A DNA stretch of 17,190 bases from Nitrospinota bacterium (GTDB lineage: Bacteria > Nitrospirota > Thermodesulfovibrionia > Thermodesulfovibrionales > UBA1546). The position numbers were made by a program, and so were the translations under genes. Positions 1-6,296 of this stretch are shown here, piece after piece (within the stretch, counting starts at the first letter, position 1; every line of letters starts with the position of its first letter). The stretch covers positions 1 to 17,190 of the forward strand of contig JAHILQ010000015.1 in NCBI GenBank assembly GCA_018896985.1. Direction: 5' to 3'. The notes beneath the pieces were generated by a model. The model saw nothing but the letters and a program-made list of their open reading frames with translations. It was not told where the DNA came from and made no database searches.

Positions 1-207
1 CTGGAGCATGTTATGGTCAATGTACGAGACAGCAAGCGGAACCTTAACACTCTCAACACCAATAGCCTCAAACTGAAGCCATGTCATAGTGCCGGTTGCA
101 TCCTGCGTATATACATGGTCAACCCTGAGCCCGACAGAACTGCAGGGTTTCAACTCGCCATATGCCCTATGCGCCTCGAAAATCTTCTCTACAATATTTT
201 TACCCAC
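1..207 (-). CDS. acnA: Aconitate hydratase, N-terminal fragment (runs off left edge)
   Basis: Partial gene. Reading the minus strand from a GTG at 207-205 gives 69 uninterrupted codons to base 1. The start of the product reads MGKNIVEKIFEAHRAYGEL, followed by RVDHVYTQDATGTM, LQFEAIGV and SYIDHNMLQ. These match the N-terminus of the aconitase / homoaconitase-isopropylmalate dehydratase superfamily, where the QDATGT and DHN segments are highly conserved. The family isomerises citrate to isocitrate in the cytosol using a [4Fe-4S] cluster; the cluster cysteines would lie beyond the window. GTG was chosen because a GAGGTG sequence lies about 5 nt upstream and because family members begin at this point. 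A homoaconitase or 3-isopropylmalate dehydratase large subunit cannot be excluded from 69 residues, but the sequence reads best as the AcnA-type enzyme. Confidence 0.85.
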   Translation of the reverse strand, partial: MGKNIVEKIFEAHRAYGELKPCSSVGLRVDHVYTQDATGTMTWLQFEAIGVESVKVPLAVSYIDHNMLQ

Positions 208-278
208 GCCGCACCTCGCATTTTCAGAATCAATTCATTTATTCTACATATCTGAAGTCATCTGAATCAACTTTTAAA

Positions 279-1229
279 TTATCCGGTATTTTGTATCAAC
301 CCATCAAGAATTTGCTTGATATGTTTTAAAATCTCATTGACATCTTGAATGCCTGTAATATCTATCCAGTGTATATCCTCTTCTTTATTGAACCACGTAA
401 ACTGCCTCTTGGCATAACGCTTTGTGCTCCTCTTAATGAGCCTTATCGCCTCTTCAAACGGTATCTCTCCATTAAGATACATTGCAATCTCTTTGTACCC
501 TATTGCCTGCATGGAGCTTAGAAGGTGAATGGGTGAATCGCTGAATGGGTGAATCGCTATTAATTTTTTCACTTCGTCAACAAGTCCTGCCTCAATCATT
601 TTATCAACGCGCGCCTCAAGCATCCTGTAAAGTTCTTTCCTTTCCCTCCGAAGCCCTATCTTTATAAATTCATACGGCAGAGGGGTTGTGAGTTTTTGCT
701 GGAACTCCGAGATGCCTTTTTTGGTTTTAAGGTATACCTCAAGCGCCCTTATGATGCGTCTTGTGTCAGCAGGCATTATCCTTAATGCTGCCTCTGGATC
801 GAGTTCCTGCAAATAACTATAAAGCGCGCCGTCCTGTCCTTCCTCAAGCGAAGCGAGTTCTTTCCTGAGTTTCCAGTCAGCAGATGGCCCGCTGAATATT
901 CCCCTTGTCATTGCCTTTATGTAAAGCCCTGTTCCTCCGGCAACGATGGGGATTTTCCCTTTTCTGTGAAGCGCCTCTATTACCGGCGTAACATCCTCGA
1001 TATATCTGCCGGCGCTGTACGGCTCTGAGGGGCTTATAATGTCTATCATGTAATGCTTCACGCTCATCCTCTGCTCCTCAGGCGGCTTTGCAGTCCCGAT
1101 GTCCATCCCCCTGTAAATCTGCATTGAGTCTGCGCTGATTATTTCTGTATCCAAAGCCTTTGCAAGAAGGATGGAGACCTCTGTTTTTCCGACGCCTGTC
1201 GGCCCTAATAAAATGATTACCTTATTCAT
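279..1229 (-). CDS. miaA: tRNA dimethylallyltransferase MiaA
   Basis: 316 residues, full family length. The enzyme transfers a dimethylallyl group to N6 of A37 in tRNAs that read UNN codons. Visible features are the P-loop GPTGVGKT at residues 9-16, ISADSMQIYRGMDIGTAKP (substrate tRNA and DMAPP region), VAGGTGLYIKA, and the C-terminal QAIGYKE and KRSTKRYAKRQFTWFN segments. The start ATG at 1229 fits the usual MiaA N-terminus (MNKVIILLGPTG); only a weak purine stretch precedes it. The gene lies downstream of rlmN on the same strand, separated by a 144-bp inverted-repeat element. Just before QAIGYKE there is an unusual stretch (HPFSDSPIHLLSS) produced by a 16-bp tandem repeat at 527-558. Confidence 0.96.
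   Translation of the reverse strand: MNKVIILLGPTGVGKTEVSILLAKALDTEIISADSMQIYRGMDIGTAKPPEEQRMSVKHYMIDIISPSEPYSAGRYIEDVTPVIEALHRKGKIPIVAGGTGLYIKAMTRGIFSGPSADWKLRKELASLEEGQDGALYSYLQELDPEAALRIMPADTRRIIRALEVYLKTKKGISEFQQKLTTPLPYEFIKIGLRRERKELYRMLEARVDKMIEAGLVDEVKKLIAIHPFSDSPIHLLSSMQAIGYKEIAMYLNGEIPFEEAIRLIKRSTKRYAKRQFTWFNKEEDIHWIDITGIQDVNEILKHIKQILDGLIQNTG
527..558. repeat. Exact 16-bp tandem duplication inside miaA
   Basis: The sequence gaatgggtgaatcgct occurs twice back to back (527-542 and 543-558). It encodes the extra HPFSDSPIHL stretch of MiaA in a variable region before QAIGYKE. The unit is not a multiple of three, but the gene stays open on both sides. A diverged string of the same flavour (cccattcaccgatttaccta) occurs in the intergenic DNA near 4740. 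Confidence 0.8.
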
Positions 1230-1238
1230 ATTTCTCTG

Positions 1239-1382
1239 ATATACGCAGGGGATTGTCTTTGAGCAGATTTATTTTGCAGATATTCCAACGAAAAAAATAG
1301 GGAATAATCATGAGGCAAAATACCTCGGAGTCCCGATGAAATCGGGACGAGAATGAGCAAGAAGATTGTCCCCTGCGTATAT
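1239..1382. mobile_element. 144-bp MITE-like element with terminal inverted repeats
   Basis: The ends 1239-1252 and 1369-1382 are perfect 14-bp inverted repeats (atatacgcagggga), and the similarity continues imperfectly inward (ttgtctt against caatctt). Between them there is no plausible gene. An internal hairpin (gtcccgat-gaa-atcgggac, 1330-1348) is present. The right end touches the rlmN stop codon at 1383, and the left end lies 9 bp upstream of the miaA start. Small size, terminal repeats and lack of coding capacity suggest a non-autonomous element mobilised in trans. No target-site duplication is obvious. Confidence 0.6.
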
Positions 1383-2444
1383 TCATTTGTAGTTTGCTTT
1401 CAACTGCCCGCAAGCGGCAAGAATATCCTGCCCCTTGCTCTTTCTTATAAAAGTATAAATTTTTTCTCTTACAAGAATCTCCTGAAAAGCAAGAACCCTC
1501 TCATCAGATGGCCTTTTAAACTTGCTTCCTGCAAATGGGTTAAAAGGAATAAGATTCACCTTTGAAGGAATCCCTCTGAGAAGCGTCACAAGCCTCTTTG
1601 CGTCAGACAGAGAATCATTTATGCCGTCTATCATCACATATTCAAATGTTATCCTGTCCCTCGGAGATAAAGGAATTTTCCTGCAGGCGTCAAGCAAAAC
1701 CCTGATGGGATATTTCTTGTTTATTGACATAAGCCTGTTTCTTACTTCATCGGTAGCCGCATTCAGAGAAACAGCAAGATTAACATGAGGCGCCCTTCTG
1801 TAAAGTTCTGTAATCTTAGGAGCGATTCCGCATGTAGAAAGCGTTATCCTCCTCTTTGAAAAGCCCATAAACTCTGTTATCCTGTGAAGCGCCTCAACCA
1901 CTTCATCAAGATTTAACAGCGGCTCACCCATCCCCATAAAAACGATATTGGTAATCCCCCCTGTGCCCCCCTTTAGTAAAGGGGGGTGAGAGGGGATTAT
2001 TGGTTTAACTAATCTGCTCACAGCAATTATCTGGTCAACAATCTCATGCGCCTTAAGATTTCTCTTAACCCCTATTCCCCCTGTAAGACAGAAACCGCAC
2101 GACATGGCACACCCGACTTGAGAGGAAATACAGAGCGTGTGACGGTCTTCATCAGGGATAAGTACGCTCTCTATTGACTCTCCGTCTTCAAGCCCGAATA
2201 GGAATTTTTCAGTGCCGTCTTCTGAGACCTGCCTTTTGAGCAGTTTAAGGTTGCTTATATACGCTATATCTGAAAGCCTTTTCCTTAACTCTCTTGAAAA
2301 TTCGGTGATATCTTCTATTGACTCAGCTTTTTTTTCGTATATCCAAGGGAGTATCTGTTTTGCCCTGTAAGCAGGAAGCCCCTGCTCTTTTACAAACTCC
2401 TCCATTGCAGCTTTGCTTAATGCCTTGAGATTGATTTTCGACAT
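1383..2444 (-). CDS. rlmN: Dual-specificity 23S rRNA/tRNA (adenine-C2)-methyltransferase RlmN
   Basis: 353 residues, family length. This is a radical-SAM enzyme that methylates C2 of A2503 in 23S rRNA and of A37 in some tRNAs. The [4Fe-4S] motif CAMSCGFC is at residues 112-119. The two mechanistic cysteines expected of RlmN are present: one at about residue 105 (TLCISSQVGC) and the methyl-carrying cysteine at about 345 (LAACGQL). NIVFMGMGEPLLN, RRITLSTCG and VNLAVSLNA are further family signatures. Residues about 148-163 (IIPSHPPLLKGGTGG) are not normal for RlmN. They are encoded by a palindromic repeat sitting in the loop just before ITNIVFMGMGEP, in frame. The start ATG at 2444 fits the usual N-terminus. 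miaA follows on the same strand. Confidence 0.95.
   Translation of the reverse strand: MSKINLKALSKAAMEEFVKEQGLPAYRAKQILPWIYEKKAESIEDITEFSRELRKRLSDIAYISNLKLLKRQVSEDGTEKFLFGLEDGESIESVLIPDEDRHTLCISSQVGCAMSCGFCLTGGIGVKRNLKAHEIVDQIIAVSRLVKPIIPSHPPLLKGGTGGITNIVFMGMGEPLLNLDEVVEALHRITEFMGFSKRRITLSTCGIAPKITELYRRAPHVNLAVSLNAATDEVRNRLMSINKKYPIRVLLDACRKIPLSPRDRITFEYVMIDGINDSLSDAKRLVTLLRGIPSKVNLIPFNPFAGSKFKRPSDERVLAFQEILVREKIYTFIRKSKGQDILAACGQLKANYK
1953..1999. repeat. Palindromic repeat inserted in frame within rlmN
   Basis: The core ccccctttagtaaagggggg is almost perfectly self-complementary and is flanked by more C-rich and G-rich arms (aatcccccctg ... gaggggatt). It is read as PSHPPLLKGGTGG in RlmN. 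The same core (ccccctttactaaagggggg) appears at 10618-10664 inside an unrelated gene. Confidence 0.85.
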
Positions 2445-2503
2445 TGTTTATTATAACAAGTGAGAGAAGTTAGAAGTTTTTAAAGACCTTAATTCTTATT
2501 CAT
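2445..2503. other. Short intergenic spacer upstream of rlmN
   Basis: AT-rich leader of rlmN. On the minus strand a TATAAT hexamer lies about 8 nt before the ATG, but no convincing -35 element accompanies it. Together with 2504-2765 it forms the longest gene-free stretch on the left side; the remainder is an inverted-repeat element and the promoter region of the Fe-S carrier gene. Confidence 0.4.
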
Positions 2504-2647
2504 ACTAAGGAGTTCATAAGTAAGATTACATTCTTGTCATTCCCCGACTCAATCGGGGAATCCAGAAAGGGACTGGATGCCCGCTTACGACCTGCGGGCA
2601 TGACGAATAAGGTCATTGCGTGTATGCTTACTAATGAACTGATTAGT
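2504..2647. mobile_element. 144-bp element with imperfect terminal inverted repeats and internal hairpins
   Basis: Bases 2504-2529 and 2622-2647 form an imperfect inverted repeat of 26 nt (about 20 matches; core agttcat-a/t-agtaag). Inside is a compound cruciform at 2536-2604: outer gtcat...atgac, then stems ttccccga/tcggggaa and gcccgc/gcgggc, with ccag/ctgg between them. No coding sequence is present. The structure resembles a small non-autonomous element carrying a REP-like palindrome. The gtcat...atgac ends link it to the repeats at 12197, 13231 and 16520. Confidence 0.6.
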
Positions 2648-2680
2648 AATTCTCACCTAACTCTTAACTTCTGCAAAAGG

Positions 2681-2710
2681 TTGCTTTTTGGGTCTTTTTT
2701 GCTTTATTCT
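2681..2710 (+). promoter_or_regulatory. Weak candidate sigma-70 promoter for the Fe-S carrier and hemB genes
   Basis: TTGCTT (2681-2686) and TATTCT (2705-2710) are separated by 18 bp, about 55 bp upstream of the GTG start. Two mismatches in each hexamer make this a tentative call. No other better pair was seen between the repeat element and the start codon. Confidence 0.3.
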
Positions 2711-2765
2711 TAAAGAAATGGTTCTACAAAAAAATTCCAAGAGAACCTGACTAAGGAGGTTTATT

Positions 2766-3086
2766 GTGATAACAATAACAGACACTGCTGCAGAAAAAGC
2801 AAAACAGATACTCACAGCAGAAGGAAAAGCCGGCTGGGGGCTTCGTGTATATACTGCCGGAGGAGGATGCTGCGGTCCATCCTACGGAATGGATATAGAT
2901 GAAAAGCCGGGAGATAACGACGATGTCACGGAGAAAAACGGACTTAAGGTCTTCGTTGACAAAGACACATCAAAAAAACTTGAAGGCATGAACATTGACT
3001 TCATGGATGACGGTGAAAAACAGGGCTTCGTCATTACAGGCGGGAGCGCTCCGTCATGCGGCACCGGCTGCACCAGCTGCGAATAA
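2766..3086 (+). CDS. A-type iron-sulfur carrier protein (IscA/HesB family), cysteine-rich variant
   Basis: 106 residues, the usual size for A-type carriers that receive and hand on Fe-S clusters in the cytosol. The N-terminus (ITITDTAAEKAKQIL) and the -GFVITGG- segment fit the family. The cysteine pattern differs from classical IscA/ErpA. The first motif reads GGGCCGPSYGMDID (Cys35-Cys36) instead of the usual single-Cys G-C-S/A-G-x-x-Y. The C-terminus reads SCGTGCTSCE (Cys98, Cys102, Cys105) instead of C-x-C. The start is a GTG with a strong AAGGAGG 6 nt upstream, so 2766 is well supported. hemB follows 4 nt after the stop and is probably co-transcribed. Whether it matures a specific target or is a general carrier cannot be told. 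Confidence 0.85.
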   Translation: MITITDTAAEKAKQILTAEGKAGWGLRVYTAGGGCCGPSYGMDIDEKPGDNDDVTEKNGLKVFVDKDTSKKLEGMNIDFMDDGEKQGFVITGGSAPSCGTGCTSCE

Positions 3087-3090
3087 ATCT

Positions 3091-4062
3091 ATGTTCCCTT
3101 TGCACAGACCTCGAAGGTTGAGAAAAAACGAAGTCATCAGGAGAATGGTGAGAGAGACCTCGCTTTCTCCCGATGATTTTATATATCCGCTTTTTGTCAC
3201 TTACGGCAAAAACATCCGCAGAGAGATAAAATCAATGCCGGGATGTTTTCAGGAATCAGTTGACAAGATTGTAAAACATGCAAAAGAGGTCTATTCCCTC
3301 GGCATACCTGCGGTAATACTTTTCGGGATTCCTGAACACAAAGACGAAACAGGTTCAGGCGCCTATGACCCTCATGGAGTCGTGCAGAAGGCAATAAAGG
3401 CAATAAAAAATAAGGTGCCGGGACTCTATGTGATAACTGATGTCTGCATGTGTGAATACACAAGCCACGGCCACTGCGGGATAATTGAAAAAGGCGCTGT
3501 AAAGAATGACCCGACATTAGAACTCCTTGCCAAAGAGGCGGTATCTCACGCAAGGGCAGGAGCAGACATGGTAGCGCCATCAGATATGATGGACGGAAGG
3601 GTAAAGGCAATAAGAATTGCGCTCGATTCCGAGGGGTTCTCTGAGATGGCAATTATGAGTTATGCGGCAAAATACGCATCGGCTTTTTATGGGCCTTTCA
3701 GGGAAGCTGCTGAGTCCACCCCTAAATTCGGAGACAGGCGCTCGTATCAGATGGATCCTGCAAACAGAAGAGAGGCGTTGAAAGAAGCTGCGCTTGATAT
3801 TGAAGAAGGCGCTGACATTGTAATGGTTAAACCTGCGCTCGCATATCTGGATATTATCTCGGATGTAAAGAATTCCTTTGATGTCCCTGTCGCTGCTTAT
3901 AACGTAAGCGGAGAATATTCGTTGATTAAGGCCGCTGATAAACTCGGATGGATTGATGGAAAGCGCGTTATGATGGAAGTCCTCACATCAATAAAACGAG
4001 CCGGCGCTGACCTTATACTTACCTACTTTGCAAAAGAAGCGACAAAGATGCTGAATAAATGA
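3091..4062 (+). CDS. hemB: Delta-aminolevulinic acid dehydratase (porphobilinogen synthase)
   Basis: 323 residues. The enzyme condenses two 5-aminolevulinate molecules to porphobilinogen in tetrapyrrole (heme, siroheme, corrinoid) synthesis in the cytosol. The N-terminus MFPLHRPRRLRKN and YPLFVTYG fit the family. DVCMCEYTSHGHCG carries Cys119, Cys121 and Cys129, the three-cysteine zinc site of zinc-dependent forms. Schiff-base lysines are expected at K194 (YAAKYASAFYGPF) and K247 (MVKPALAYLDI). The reading frame is open further upstream, inside the Fe-S carrier gene, but the ATG at 3091 gives the normal HemB start. It is 4 nt beyond the previous stop and has no clear Shine-Dalgarno sequence, suggesting translational coupling. 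Confidence 0.97.
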   Translation: MFPLHRPRRLRKNEVIRRMVRETSLSPDDFIYPLFVTYGKNIRREIKSMPGCFQESVDKIVKHAKEVYSLGIPAVILFGIPEHKDETGSGAYDPHGVVQKAIKAIKNKVPGLYVITDVCMCEYTSHGHCGIIEKGAVKNDPTLELLAKEAVSHARAGADMVAPSDMMDGRVKAIRIALDSEGFSEMAIMSYAAKYASAFYGPFREAAESTPKFGDRRSYQMDPANRREALKEAALDIEEGADIVMVKPALAYLDIISDVKNSFDVPVAAYNVSGEYSLIKAADKLGWIDGKRVMMEVLTSIKRAGADLILTYFAKEATKMLNK

Positions 4063-4093
4063 AATATTCATTATTTAAAAGCGGTAGGAATAT

Positions 4094-4378
4094 TTGGAAA
4101 TTGTAGATTTAACAATAACACCAGAAATACTCGATAAACTTATATGGAAACATAATGTTACCGAATCAGAAGTCAGACAGATTTTTCTTGATAAACCGCA
4201 ATACAGGTTTATTGAAAAAGGCAGATATGAGGGAGAACATCTCTATCTTGCGCTTGGGGCTGCTGATTCAGGGCGGTATTTAAGCGTATACTTTATCTAT
4301 AAGAAAAATAAAAAGGCGTTGATTATTACTGCGAGAGATATGACAGAAAAAGAAAGGAAGAAATATGCAAAAAACTAA
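4094..4378 (+). CDS. BrnT-like type II toxin
   Basis: 94 residues. The pattern of a small helical start (LDKLIWKHNVTESEVRQIF), a central R-Y-x-x-G-E-H-L-Y-L-A-L segment, SVYFIYKKNKKALIITARDMTEKERKKY and a basic end resembles BrnT-type toxins, which are RelE-fold RNases. The terminal ITARDMTEKERKKY corresponds to the usual I-x-S/T-A-R-x-A/M-T-x-x-E-R-x-x-Y motif. The start is a TTG; GTAGGA lies about 5 nt upstream and no in-frame ATG is available near the N-terminus. The next gene overlaps its 3' end by 14 nt, which is typical of toxin-first BrnTA operons. Toxicity is inferred from family and context only. Confidence 0.75.
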   Translation: MEIVDLTITPEILDKLIWKHNVTESEVRQIFLDKPQYRFIEKGRYEGEHLYLALGAADSGRYLSVYFIYKKNKKALIITARDMTEKERKKYAKN

Positions 4379-4637
4379 GAAAAAAGTAGAGTCTATCCCT
4401 GATGATTTTAAAACAGTCATGGAAGCATCAGACTTCTGGGATAAGCATGATATTGCTGATTACTGGGATAATACAAAAGAAGTAAAATTCAGGGCAAGTT
4501 TAAAAAAAGAACCTAAATATATTGTTCTTGAGGAAAGCATTGCCAAAAAGGCATTTAATATTGCAAAGAAAAAACATGTTTCCATTGAAACTCTGGTCAA
4601 TCTATGGCTTAAAGAAAAACTTTCTGCTGCAAGATAA
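4365..4637 (+). CDS. BrnA/CopG-like antitoxin
   Basis: 90 residues. The segment FKTVMEASDFWDKHDIADYWDNTKEVKF matches the FWD-x-HD-x-x-DYWD signature of CopG-type antitoxins paired with BrnT-like toxins. The C-terminal half (ESIAKKAFNIAKKKHVSIETLVNLWLKEKL) has the helix-turn-helix spacing of a ribbon-helix-helix DNA-binding/dimerisation domain. It starts inside the end of the toxin gene (14-nt overlap), so the two are translationally coupled. By family analogy it neutralises the toxin and represses the operon. No clear operator palindrome was seen upstream of the toxin start. Confidence 0.75.
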   Translation: MQKTKKKVESIPDDFKTVMEASDFWDKHDIADYWDNTKEVKFRASLKKEPKYIVLEESIAKKAFNIAKKKHVSIETLVNLWLKEKLSAAR

Positions 4638-4762
4638 CTACTATGTATCCCTATGTTTCTGCTCTCCTACTCACATGCCCTTCTGAGCTTTGACACCCAG
4701 ACACTCTGATACTCTGACGCGCGGCGCTTTACCCTCTTGCCCATTCACCGATTTACCTATTC

Positions 4763-4802
4763 GCCAGCCTTTAGACTATGTAACAGCCAGCCTTTAGACT
4801 AT
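4763..4802. repeat. Two 17-bp direct repeats in the intergenic region
   Basis: gccagcctttagactat occurs at 4763-4779 and again at 4786-4802 (period 23 bp). The surrounding 4638-4870 interval holds no gene I can support. It contains low-complexity words (acactctgatactctgac and cccattcaccgatttaccta) that look like eroded repeats. Confidence 0.7.
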
Positions 4803-4870
4803 TGAACTTTTTGCTCTCTTTTGCTTATCATACCGGCAGGTTTTGGGAAATAGATTTAAGATAAAAATTT

Positions 4871-5419
4871 ATGGATAAATATTATATACAAAGACTGAGA
4901 AGATTTGCTCTAACTATCGGCTTGATTTTGCTCACGTATTCTATAGCAAGTGTTGAATTAAATACTCAAAAAGAAATTAGCCCTCTGGGGTTGCCTTTAA
5001 ACATAAAAAATCCTAACCTTATCGGTATTGCTCTTGTTTTAGCGTCACTTTACGCTTCCTTTAGGTATTTATATTATGCAGTGTTAATAGGTCCAGCACC
5101 TCATACTACTCGGAATAGATTGAGAAAAGCCATATTACCTGATGGGACTAAATTTGAAGATAAACTTTCTGATGCCAATTATTATCTCGATTTTCGGCTG
5201 AAATTACACGCCGCAATTTATAAATCATTTCCAAGGATTGGAAATTATGAAGCAGAGTTAGTTAATTTTAGTACAAGTCCGGCAAAAGACCCTGTCGTAG
5301 AAATGAAAGTCCCCAAAGTGGTAGGTCTCTTTTGTATTTTTGAGGATATAGACCATTATTCTCCAATATTGGTTAATGTTATGGCACTCTCTATTTTTGC
5401 GGTAAAGAATATAAAATAA
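4871..5419 (+). CDS. Hypothetical membrane protein with two predicted transmembrane helices
   Basis: 182 residues, not recognised. Two hydrophobic segments are visible: residues 11-28 (FALTIGLILLTYSIASV) and 50-73 (LIGIALVLASLYASFRYLYYAVLIG). They are followed by a soluble region of about 110 residues with mixed charge. A weaker hydrophobic patch (VMALSIFAV) lies at the very C-terminus. The ATG at 4871 has no strong Shine-Dalgarno sequence. Codon choice is noticeably AT-rich compared with hemB, suggesting accessory DNA. It sits between two toxin-antitoxin modules. The layout of a short cytoplasmic tail, two helices and a soluble domain is seen in many effector or accessory proteins, but no function can be assigned. 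Confidence 0.6.
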   Translation: MDKYYIQRLRRFALTIGLILLTYSIASVELNTQKEISPLGLPLNIKNPNLIGIALVLASLYASFRYLYYAVLIGPAPHTTRNRLRKAILPDGTKFEDKLSDANYYLDFRLKLHAAIYKSFPRIGNYEAELVNFSTSPAKDPVVEMKVPKVVGLFCIFEDIDHYSPILVNVMALSIFAVKNIK

Positions 5420-5572
5420 TTTGCTATCGTCTACTTCTTGAGAAATACAGGGGAGAAAGCGAGGGACGCTAAACCTGTCTAAAAACTCCTAATATCATCA
5501 GCCTGAACTTGTTCTCCGCCCGAGGCGGCGGCGAGTCACTTCGTAAAAGTTTAAAAACCCGGCGCAAGGGCT

Positions 5573-5601
5573 TTGACATATGTATATATGTGATATACAA
5601 T
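5573..5601 (+). promoter_or_regulatory. Near-consensus sigma-70 promoter of the RHH/PIN operon
   Basis: TTGACA (5573-5578) is a perfect -35 hexamer. It is followed by a 17-bp spacer and TACAAT (5596-5601), one mismatch from the -10 consensus. The ATG of the antitoxin gene is 30 bp downstream, with GGAGGT 6 nt before it. This is the strongest promoter-like sequence seen in the window. Confidence 0.8.
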
Positions 5602-5607
5602 ATATAC
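5582..5607. promoter_or_regulatory. Probable operator: inverted repeat overlapping the -10 box
   Basis: gtatatat (5582-5589) and atatatac (5600-5607) are perfect inverted repeats with a 10-bp centre (gtgatataca), overlapping the spacer and -10 of the promoter. Ribbon-helix-helix antitoxins usually bind such short palindromes and repress their own promoter, so autoregulation by the adjacent gene product is inferred. Confidence 0.55.
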
Positions 5608-5630
5608 AAACCATAGCCGGAGGTAAGGAC

Positions 5631-5873
5631 ATGACGACGCAGATGATTATAAGGATAGACGACGAGGTCAAGAACAGGCTCAACAGACTTGCCAGAAACG
5701 AGGGCAAGACTACGAGCGAGATGGTGAGAGAGCTTATAGAAGAGCGCATTAAAGAGCGTGATATCGGCGCGTATATTGATAACCTGTGGGGTAGAATCGG
5801 CAGGAAATTGAAGTCAAAAGGCGTAACGCCTGTAGCGATTGACAAGGCTATTAAATCGGCGCGCAAAAAATAA
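5631..5873 (+). CDS. Ribbon-helix-helix antitoxin of a PIN toxin pair
   Basis: 80 residues. The N-terminal MTTQMIIRIDDEVKNRLNRLARNEGKTTSEMVRELIEERI is a typical Arc/MetJ/CopG ribbon-helix-helix: a beta strand contacting DNA (TQMIIRID), helix A, the turn GKTTSE and helix B. The C-terminal part (GRKLKSKGVTPVAIDKAIKSARKK) is basic and would contact the partner toxin. ATG 5631 is chosen over an upstream in-frame ATG (5580) because GGAGGT precedes it by 6 nt and the promoter -10 box lies between the two. The PIN toxin gene follows 2 nt after the stop. Expected role: neutralise the PIN RNase and repress the operon. Confidence 0.85.
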   Translation: MTTQMIIRIDDEVKNRLNRLARNEGKTTSEMVRELIEERIKERDIGAYIDNLWGRIGRKLKSKGVTPVAIDKAIKSARKK

Positions 5874-5875
5874 GG

Positions 5876-6283
5876 ATGAAGGTAGTCATTGATACTAACA
5901 TCTTTGTCTCATCCTTTTTCGGCGGAAACCCGAAGAAGATTATAGACCTGTGGAAAAATGAAAAAATAACCCTCTGCCTGTCCCATGCTGTCCTTGATGA
6001 ATATATCGACGTCCTTGGCAGAATCGGCATGAAGGACGAAGCTGAACTTGAAGAACTGTTATCCCTTTTCGCCAAGGGCTTCAACATCCTGTTTACCACA
6101 AAAACACCAAAGATAAAGATTGTCAGAGATGATCCCGATGATGATAAGTTTATTGAATGTGCTGTGGCATTAAAGGCAGATGCTGTCATAACCGGCGATG
6201 GAGAAGTCCTTGCCATACAGGAATATATGGGTATCAGAATATTGCCGCCTCAGGAGTTTTTAGAGAGCTCTCGGAATAAATAG
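5876..6283 (+). CDS. PIN-domain RNase toxin (PIN_3-like)
   Basis: 135 residues, the size of a single PIN domain. The N-terminal MKVVIDTNIFVSSFFGG carries the first acidic metal ligand (Asp6 in V-I-D-T-N). A conserved Glu (VLDEYIDVL, about residue 41) and the C-terminal cluster IVRDDPDDDKFIECAVALKADAVITGDGEVL supply the remaining acidic ligands. This arrangement is that of putative toxin-component PIN family proteins, Mg2+-dependent endoribonucleases in VapC-like modules. The start codon is 2 nt after the antitoxin stop, implying translational coupling. All expected catalytic acids are present, so the protein looks intact. Confidence 0.88.
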   Translation: MKVVIDTNIFVSSFFGGNPKKIIDLWKNEKITLCLSHAVLDEYIDVLGRIGMKDEAELEELLSLFAKGFNILFTTKTPKIKIVRDDPDDDKFIECAVALKADAVITGDGEVLAIQEYMGIRILPPQEFLESSRNK

Positions 6284-6296
6284 GATAGCTGCGAAA

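Noticed and set aside
13..255. 80-codon open frame on the plus strand at the left edge
   Set aside because: It is antisense to the aconitase N-terminus, whose conserved motifs on the minus strand explain the region; the plus-strand product has no recognisable features.
1330..1348. Rho-independent terminator for rlmN or miaA
   Set aside because: The hairpin is strong, but no run of T follows on either strand.
1222..1413. 63-codon minus-strand frame between miaA and rlmN
   Set aside because: It lies almost entirely within the inverted-repeat element, overlaps both neighbouring genes and shows no protein-like pattern.
3197..3652. 151-codon minus-strand frame
   Set aside because: It is antisense to hemB, which is certain from its active-site motifs; the product is Leu/Arg/Pro-rich, typical of a shadow frame.
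4638..4870. CRISPR array or small RNA in the region with the 17-bp direct repeats
   Set aside because: There are only two repeat copies with a 6-bp spacer, no leader or cas genes, and no convincing promoter-hairpin-T-run combination.
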